Assembly (NCBI GenBank): GCA_947625075.1 | Contig: CANQMY010000028.1 | Location: 1 to 9,979, forward strand | DNA length: 9,979 nucleotides | Source of the DNA: an uncultured Clostridia bacterium | Lineage (GTDB): Bacteria > Bacillota > Clostridia > TANB77 > CAG-508 | Reading direction: 5' to 3' | Shown: positions 5,479 through 9,979 of the stretch, one piece after another | Layout of the letters: each line of letters starts with the position of its first letter | Numbering within the stretch: the stretch's first letter is position 1 | The notes under the pieces: model-generated | What the model saw: only the letters and a program-made list of their open reading frames with translations | Databases searched by the model: none | Told to the model about the DNA's origin: nothing | Made by a program: the position numbers and the translations under genes

Positions 5479-5721
5479 ATGAAAGCTACTGGTGTTTTAA
5501 GAAAAATAGACGGATTAGGAAGAATAGTTATTCCGATGGAAATTAGAAATAAATTAAATATTTCTGAAAATGATCCATTAGAGATACATGTTGAAGGTTC
5601 AACAATTACTGTAAAAAAATATGAACCTGATTGCACATTCTGTGGTAGTTCAAAAAATGTAATAGAATATAAAGGCAAAATAGTTTGTGAAAAATGTTTA
5701 TCAGAATTAAAAAAGATGTAA
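5479..5721 (+). CDS. AbrB/SpoVT-family DNA-binding regulator with CxxC-CxxC tail
   Basis: An 80-residue regulator. Residues 1-48 are a swapped-hairpin AbrB-type DNA-binding domain with the family signature GVLRKIDGLGRIVIPMEIR (5-23), which forms a dimer that binds AT-rich promoter DNA. The C-terminal part (49-80) carries C52-x-x-C55 and C70-x-x-C73, a probable structural zinc knuckle in place of the longer C-terminal domain of classical AbrB. The start is set at 5479 because it follows AGAGGAGGT (5465-5473) and gives the canonical MKATG N-terminus. An in-frame ATG at 5419 lies inside the promoter. The gene is monocistronic with its own promoter and terminator. It stands directly before a wall-hydrolase gene, which is the kind of stationary-phase target AbrB proteins control in Bacillus. 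Control of these neighbours is inference. Confidence 0.93.
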   Translation: MKATGVLRKIDGLGRIVIPMEIRNKLNISENDPLEIHVEGSTITVKKYEPDCTFCGSSKNVIEYKGKIVCEKCLSELKKM

Positions 5722-5739
5722 AATTAATTATGCAAAATC

Positions 5740-5778
5740 AAAGAGTTTAGAAATGTAAATTTTCTAGACTCTTTTTTT
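5740..5778 (+). terminator. Terminator after the AbrB-like gene
   Basis: A 14-bp stem (5740-5753 with 5761-5774, one G-U) has a 7-nt loop and a T-run at 5772-5778. It leaves only 22 bases before the next start codon at 5801. Confidence 0.85.
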
Positions 5779-5800
5779 AATATTAAAAAATTCCATATTT

Positions 5801-7930
5801 ATGAATAAAAAACAAAAAAAGTTAAAAAATAAAAATATGAAAAAGTTTAATTTTGTACGAGTAAAAAATAAAATAATTGTATTGCTTTTAATAATTATTA
5901 TTTTAAATTATATTTTTATATTTAATCAATGTAGTGTTGTAAAAGCTGATTCATTTAGATATGAATATAATTATAATAATTTAGAATATACTAGTTTTAA
6001 AGAAAAAATTGATAATATTAAAGCTAATCATCCGAATTGGAAATTTGTAATAATGGAAACAGGATTGGATTGGAATGAAGTTATTTCTAATGAATATACA
6101 GGACATTTTGATACTCCTAAGAATTTAATACAAGAAAAATCAGGAGGATGGATTTGCTCTATATGTGGGTCAAAAGTTTATGATACAGGAGAATGGATGT
6201 GTGCGTCAGAATCTGCAATAAGATATTATATGGATCCAAGAAATTGGTTAGTTGATAGTCCATATTTATTTCAATTTTTACAAATTGATTATATGGATAC
6301 TTTAGATCAAGATATTTATTCTTCACTAAATGGAACATTCTTATATTCAATGGAAATAGCAACAACAATTAATAGAGTATGCAAAGAGAAAAATGCAAGT
6401 CCATATTTTGTAATTGCAAGAATATTACAAGAGCAAGGAACATCAGGAGGAAGAACCTACAGAATGCAAGATTCAGATGGAAATATTTATTATAACTTGT
6501 TTAATATAGGTGCTACAGGAAATACAGAAGCGGAAGTATATTTAAATGCATTATTAAAGGCAAAAAAAGAGGGATGGAATAGTTTAGAAAAATGTTTAAT
6601 AGGTGGAATCTCATTTTTATTGTCTTCTTATATATCTTATAAACAAAATACATTATATCTAAATAAATTTGATGTCGAATCATATTTAGGATTATATTCA
6701 CATCAGTATATGCAAAATATAGAAGCTCCAAAAAATGAAGCAATTTCAATGTATAATAAAATGAAAAATGCAAATTTATTATCTAGAAACTTAACGTTTG
6801 TTATTCCTATATATAATAATATGCCTGAACTTTCTAGCCCATCACCTGATACTGCAGGAGAGATTTTTCCAAAGAACATAAAAGTTAAAGAGGGACATTT
6901 TGGAATAATGGTTAGAGCAGGAAGAAGTACATCTTCATCTATATTAAGTAGAATTTCGGGAAGTAGTGAAATTATACTATCAGTAGAAAGATTTTCAGAT
7001 GGATGGCATAAAATTGTTTTAGAAAGTGGAATAGTTGGATATGTAAAATTTAATACTGATTACTTAGAAGAGGTAGAGGATGTAACTAATTGTTATGAAA
7101 TGAAAATTATAAATAAAGATGATACTATTTTACGAGTAGGACCTGGATATGAACATACTGAAATTACAGTTTTAAAATCAGGAAGTACAGTATACAGAAT
7201 AGATAATACTGGAAGATATAATTTTGGAGGAATAATTTGGGACAGAGTTATATTACCAGATGGTAGACAAGGATTTTTACCAAGAAGTGTATTAGGTAAT
7301 TTTGAAGAAAATAATAAAGAGTCTAATAGTACTATAGAAAATATAATTGAAGATGAAAAAAACATTGTAGAAATAGAAAATAAAATTGAAAATAATGAAG
7401 TTATAAATGATGAGAATAATATTGATGAAAATGTTACTGATATAGAAGAAAATATTATAGATGAGAATATTATTGAGGATAATAATATTATAGTAGATAA
7501 TAATATAATGCAACAAAATATTACAAGTAATGAAAATGTGACAGAGGATGAGAAATTACAAAGTAATAATGAAATTTTAGAAGATGATACTCAAAATGAA
7601 AGAAAATATTTAATTATTTCACCAGATAAACAATCTAAAGATTTAGATGGTATTGTAACTAAAGATGGAGTGGAAACAGAAGAAGCAGGTACAGGATATA
7701 AAATAAATATAAATGATAAAGAATATATTATTGTAAAAAGAGGAGATGCAAATGGTGATGGATATGTAAAGGCAAATGATTATTTGATAATAAAAGATTA
7801 TATAATAGGAAATAATATAAATTTAAAAGATGAGTATTTACAAGCATCTGACGTTACAAATGATAAAGCTGTAAAAGCAAATGATTATTTAAAAATAAAA
7901 GATCATATTATGTATGGGGTGGAAATATAA
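5801..7930 (+). CDS. Secreted GH73-type N-acetylglucosaminidase with SH3 domains and dockerin
   Basis: A 709-residue exported peptidoglycan hydrolase. The N-terminus is basic, with a hydrophobic core at about 25-41 and likely cleavage after VKA (47-49). The catalytic region (about 60-310) has the clostridial glucosaminidase pattern: HPNWKFVIMETGLDWNEVI (77-95), YYMDPRNWL (142-150), probable acid E211 in ARILQEQGTSG, and YNLFNIGATG (231-240). Two bacterial SH3-like wall-binding modules follow (about 355-422 and 431-500). A low-complexity Asn/Glu/Asp/Ile linker spans 501-600. A type I dockerin occupies about 645-705: first Ca loop D649-D660 (GDANGDGYVKAND), second D684-D695, each followed by YL.IKD. 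An insert carries C119-x-x-C122 and C134. Neither 5801 nor the in-frame ATG at 5837 has a Shine-Dalgarno site, so the exact start is uncertain. The stop codon abuts the next gene's ATG. Confidence 0.88.
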   Translation: MNKKQKKLKNKNMKKFNFVRVKNKIIVLLLIIIILNYIFIFNQCSVVKADSFRYEYNYNNLEYTSFKEKIDNIKANHPNWKFVIMETGLDWNEVISNEYTGHFDTPKNLIQEKSGGWICSICGSKVYDTGEWMCASESAIRYYMDPRNWLVDSPYLFQFLQIDYMDTLDQDIYSSLNGTFLYSMEIATTINRVCKEKNASPYFVIARILQEQGTSGGRTYRMQDSDGNIYYNLFNIGATGNTEAEVYLNALLKAKKEGWNSLEKCLIGGISFLLSSYISYKQNTLYLNKFDVESYLGLYSHQYMQNIEAPKNEAISMYNKMKNANLLSRNLTFVIPIYNNMPELSSPSPDTAGEIFPKNIKVKEGHFGIMVRAGRSTSSSILSRISGSSEIILSVERFSDGWHKIVLESGIVGYVKFNTDYLEEVEDVTNCYEMKIINKDDTILRVGPGYEHTEITVLKSGSTVYRIDNTGRYNFGGIIWDRVILPDGRQGFLPRSVLGNFEENNKESNSTIENIIEDEKNIVEIENKIENNEVINDENNIDENVTDIEENIIDENIIEDNNIIVDNNIMQQNITSNENVTEDEKLQSNNEILEDDTQNERKYLIISPDKQSKDLDGIVTKDGVETEEAGTGYKININDKEYIIVKRGDANGDGYVKANDYLIIKDYIIGNNINLKDEYLQASDVTNDKAVKANDYLKIKDHIMYGVEI

Positions 7931-9313
7931 ATGAGAAAAATATTTTATAAAATAATAATAATATGCATATTAATAAGTTTAATTACATGTATAATAAATT
8001 TGACTGAAAATATTTCAAAAGCTGCAACTTATAAGTTTAATCTTACTGGACAATCTCAAGCAAATCAAGGAGATACATTAACTTTCAATATAACTGCAGA
8101 TGGTTTAACAGGAAATGTTAAGCTTAGTGGAAGTAATGTAAATTTAAGTAGTAATCAAATTTGGGTTGAAAAAAATACAGTTACTTTTACAGCAAAGATA
8201 ATTGCTTTTCCAGCATCGGTTACAGCAACTCCTGTAGAATTAACTGATAATGACTACAATATTGTTTCAATATCACCAATAACTAAAAATATTAGTGAAA
8301 TAAAAAAGGAAGAACCTCCAAAAGTAGTTGAACCGGAAAATAATAATAATGGTCAAACTGATAGTCAAGGAAATCAAGGACAAAATAATCAAGGACAGAA
8401 TAATCAGGAACAATCTAATCAAAATCTAAACAATCAGGGAAAAATTAGTGGAACACAAAAAGATGATTCTGTAACAAAAAATAATAATCAAAAAGTTACA
8501 ACATCAATTAATAATCAGGAAAATATTAAATCAAGTAATAATTATTTAAAAAATCTTACTGTAAGTGTTGGAACTTTATCACCAGAATTTTATCGAGAAA
8601 CTTTTGAATATACAATTGATAATATAATAGAAAACGAAATAGAAATTGGAGCAGAAGCGGAAGATGAAAAATCTATTGTAAATGGAATAGGAACTATTGC
8701 TTTAATTCCTGGAGAAAACATAGTAAATATAGAAGTTATAGCAGAAAATGAACAGGTCAGATTATATAAGATAATAATAAATAAAGTTGAAAATATAATT
8801 GAATCTGATTTAAGATTAGAATCACTGGAAATTCAAACAATAAGTGAAGAAAATAAATTTGAGGATTTGGATATTGGATTTAATAAAGATGTTTTAGATT
8901 ATAGAGTTACAGTAGATGAAAATGTAACTGATTTAAGCATAATGGCAACAGTTGGAAGAGAAGGAATAATTATTGAAACAGAAGGAGAAAAAAACTTAAA
9001 AGAGGGAGAGAATGTAGTAAAAATAACACTTACAAATCAAAATAATAATAAAGCAAATACTACAGAAAATATTAATTTAGAAAATACTATAAATGATGTA
9101 TCAGAAAATGAAAAGGTACAAACGACATATATAATTAAAGTAACAAGAAAAGCAAAACCGATTATAGAAATATCTAATAATTTATATGAAATGCAAAAAA
9201 GAAAGATTATGGCAGGAATAATATTAGCATTATTATTTATTATATTAATAAGTATAATAGTAATAAATTTAAAGCATAAAGAAAAAACGAAAAAATTTAA
9301 AAAAAGAAAATAA
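7931..9313 (+). CDS. Membrane-anchored surface protein with cadherin-like beta-sandwich domains
   Basis: A 460-residue exported protein. Residues 5-25 are a signal peptide, with probable cleavage near SKAA (29-32). Residues 33-120 look like a small all-beta module (GDTLTFNITADGLTGNVKLSG, positions 47-67). A low-complexity Asn/Gln/Gly linker spans about 132-203, including repeated NQGQN units. Two cadherin-like beta-sandwich repeats follow: about 205-285 (YLKNLTVSVGTLSPEF...) and 293-407 (DLRLESLEIQ...LDYRVTV...YIIKVTRK). A single transmembrane helix lies at about 427-448, with a Lys-rich cytoplasmic tail, so the bulk faces outside. The start codon follows directly on the stop of the glucosaminidase gene, and its GGGGTGG site (7916-7922) lies inside that gene, implying tight co-expression. 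Function is unknown. By context it is a surface scaffold or binding partner for the dockerin-bearing hydrolase; the N-terminal module is shorter than a classical cohesin, so cohesin activity is not established. Confidence 0.8.
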   Translation: MRKIFYKIIIICILISLITCIINLTENISKAATYKFNLTGQSQANQGDTLTFNITADGLTGNVKLSGSNVNLSSNQIWVEKNTVTFTAKIIAFPASVTATPVELTDNDYNIVSISPITKNISEIKKEEPPKVVEPENNNNGQTDSQGNQGQNNQGQNNQEQSNQNLNNQGKISGTQKDDSVTKNNNQKVTTSINNQENIKSSNNYLKNLTVSVGTLSPEFYRETFEYTIDNIIENEIEIGAEAEDEKSIVNGIGTIALIPGENIVNIEVIAENEQVRLYKIIINKVENIIESDLRLESLEIQTISEENKFEDLDIGFNKDVLDYRVTVDENVTDLSIMATVGREGIIIETEGEKNLKEGENVVKITLTNQNNNKANTTENINLENTINDVSENEKVQTTYIIKVTRKAKPIIEISNNLYEMQKRKIMAGIILALLFIILISIIVINLKHKEKTKKFKKRK

Positions 9314-9372
9314 ATTTTTAATTATGTTTAAATTATCATGAATTTAATATAAAAATAATAAAAATGTAAAAT

Positions 9373-9408
9373 AAATCGTCTTATTTATAAAAAAATAAGA
9401 CGATTTTT
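9373..9408 (+). terminator. Terminator of the glucosaminidase-surface protein operon
   Basis: A perfect 14-bp stem (9373-9386 with 9393-9406) has a 6-nt loop and a T-run at 9404-9408. It lies about 60 bases after the stop at 9313. Confidence 0.9.
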
Positions 9409-9476
9409 GCTGAAATAAATATACTTTAAAAAAATTATTAAAAGTGAAATAATAGATAAATTCCAATATTTTCACC

Positions 9477-9505
9477 TTGACTTAAATTACCCATAATGAT
9501 ACAAT
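9477..9505 (+). promoter_or_regulatory. Promoter of the second glucosaminidase gene
   Basis: TTGACT at 9477-9482 and TACAAT at 9500-9505 have a 17-base spacer and a TGA extended -10 at 9497-9499. Transcription would start near 9512, about 35 bases upstream of the ATG. Confidence 0.75.
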
Positions 9506-9546
9506 ACAAAATAGGAAAAAATGTGACAAAAAAAACGGAGGAAAAA

Positions 9547-9979
9547 ATGTTAATAAAAGTGAAAAATAATCATATAAAATTAGTCTCTTTAATGATACTA
9601 TTGACTATGATTCTTAGCATGTTAGGAATATTTATTAATATAGATAAAGTAGAAGCAACCTCAAATAGATATACATATGATGGAAAGAATTTTAATTCAA
9701 GCCTATATCCAGGATATAAAGAAAAAATAGATGCAATAAAAAAAGCACATCCAAACTGGAATATAGTTATAATGGAAACAGGTTTAGATTGGAATCAAGT
9801 AATTGTTGCAGAAAGTGCATTTACAGGTTCAAGCCCATATTCATTGATACAAGGAAAATCAGGAGCATGGGTTTGTTCATCATGTGGAACCAAATCATAT
9901 GATAATGGTTCTTGGTACCATGCATCAGAAGCTGCAATAGGATACTATCTAGACCCAAGAAATTGGATGGATCCAAATA
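9547..9979 (+). CDS. Second GH73-type glucosaminidase, 5' part only (cut by window end)
   Basis: The first 144 codons of a paralog of the glucosaminidase at 5801-7930; the rest lies beyond the window. The start is clear: GGAGG at 9537-9541, five bases before ATG. Residues 1-37 are a signal peptide (hydrophobic about 10-31, likely cleavage after VEA). The mature N-terminus matches the paralog closely: HPNWNIVIMETGLDWNQVI at 68-86, ASEAAIGYYLDPRNWM at 126-141. The insert has C110-x-x-C113, then H125 at the position where the paralog has C134. The catalytic Glu region, SH3 domains and any dockerin are not visible. It has its own promoter and ribosome site, unlike the upstream paralog, so the two are likely expressed independently despite probable origin by tandem duplication. 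Confidence 0.88.
   Translation, partial: MLIKVKNNHIKLVSLMILLTMILSMLGIFINIDKVEATSNRYTYDGKNFNSSLYPGYKEKIDAIKKAHPNWNIVIMETGLDWNQVIVAESAFTGSSPYSLIQGKSGAWVCSSCGTKSYDNGSWYHASEAAIGYYLDPRNWMDPN

Noticed and set aside
7093..7516. Minus-strand open frames opposite the glucosaminidase linker
   Set aside because: Ile/Asn/Tyr/Phe-rich translations are the complement of the Asn/Glu/Asp/Ile linker; they are shadows of the + strand gene.
8340..8450. Repeated CAAGGACAAAATAAT-like units as a possible tandem repeat or CRISPR
   Set aside because: They are in frame and encode the Asn/Gln/Gly linker of the surface protein. There are no unique spacers and no fixed repeat length.

Overview
The window comes from a low-GC Gram-positive bacterium, most likely a member of the Clostridia. 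The DNA is very AT-rich (about one quarter G+C outside cysS by eye). Shine-Dalgarno sites are of the GGAGG type, promoters are of the sigma-A TTGACA/TATAAT type, and rho-independent terminators are abundant. An AbrB-type regulator and SH3-domain cell-wall glucosaminidases point the same way. I cannot name the genus from sequence alone. All confident genes lie on the + strand.

Region by region: (1) 1-462 has no confident gene. It holds a promoter-like site, a string of hairpins ending in a strong terminator (165-200), then the cysS promoter and a leader with a terminator-like hairpin. (2) 463-1935 is cysS, cysteinyl-tRNA synthetase. (3) 1936-3897 is an attenuator-controlled unit. A consensus promoter drives an 18-codon leader peptide (MKLRVFLNKQLHHHRRSL), followed by mutually exclusive RNA hairpins and a terminator, then a GNAT acetyltransferase and an M20 (ArgE/DapE-type) metallo-deacylase. 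(4) 3898-5347 holds a permuted papain-fold (YiiX/NlpC-P60-like) hydrolase and a TVP38/TMEM64 (VTT/DedA-type) membrane protein. (5) 5348-5778 is a short AbrB-family regulator with a C-terminal CxxC-CxxC tail, its own promoter preceded by repeated ATGTAAAAT elements, and a terminator. (6) 5801-9408 is a cell-surface pair: a secreted GH73-type N-acetylglucosaminidase with SH3 domains and a C-terminal type I dockerin, and an abutting membrane-anchored protein with cadherin-like beta-sandwich domains. (7) From 9547 a second, paralogous glucosaminidase begins under its own promoter and runs off the window.

The most interesting item is region 3. One segment of the leader RNA (2154-2163, CCTACGATAG) can pair with three different partners: the 3' end of the leader ORF, a middle repeat, or the 5' arm of the terminator. 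This is the logic of ribosome-controlled attenuation. Three His codons and two rare Arg codons sit exactly where a stalled ribosome would free the antiterminator. The second theme is a wall-hydrolase locus in which one enzyme carries a dockerin, next to a membrane-anchored beta-sandwich protein that might be its surface partner. Both glucosaminidase paralogs also share an unusual CxxC...(C/H) insert that looks like a metal site.
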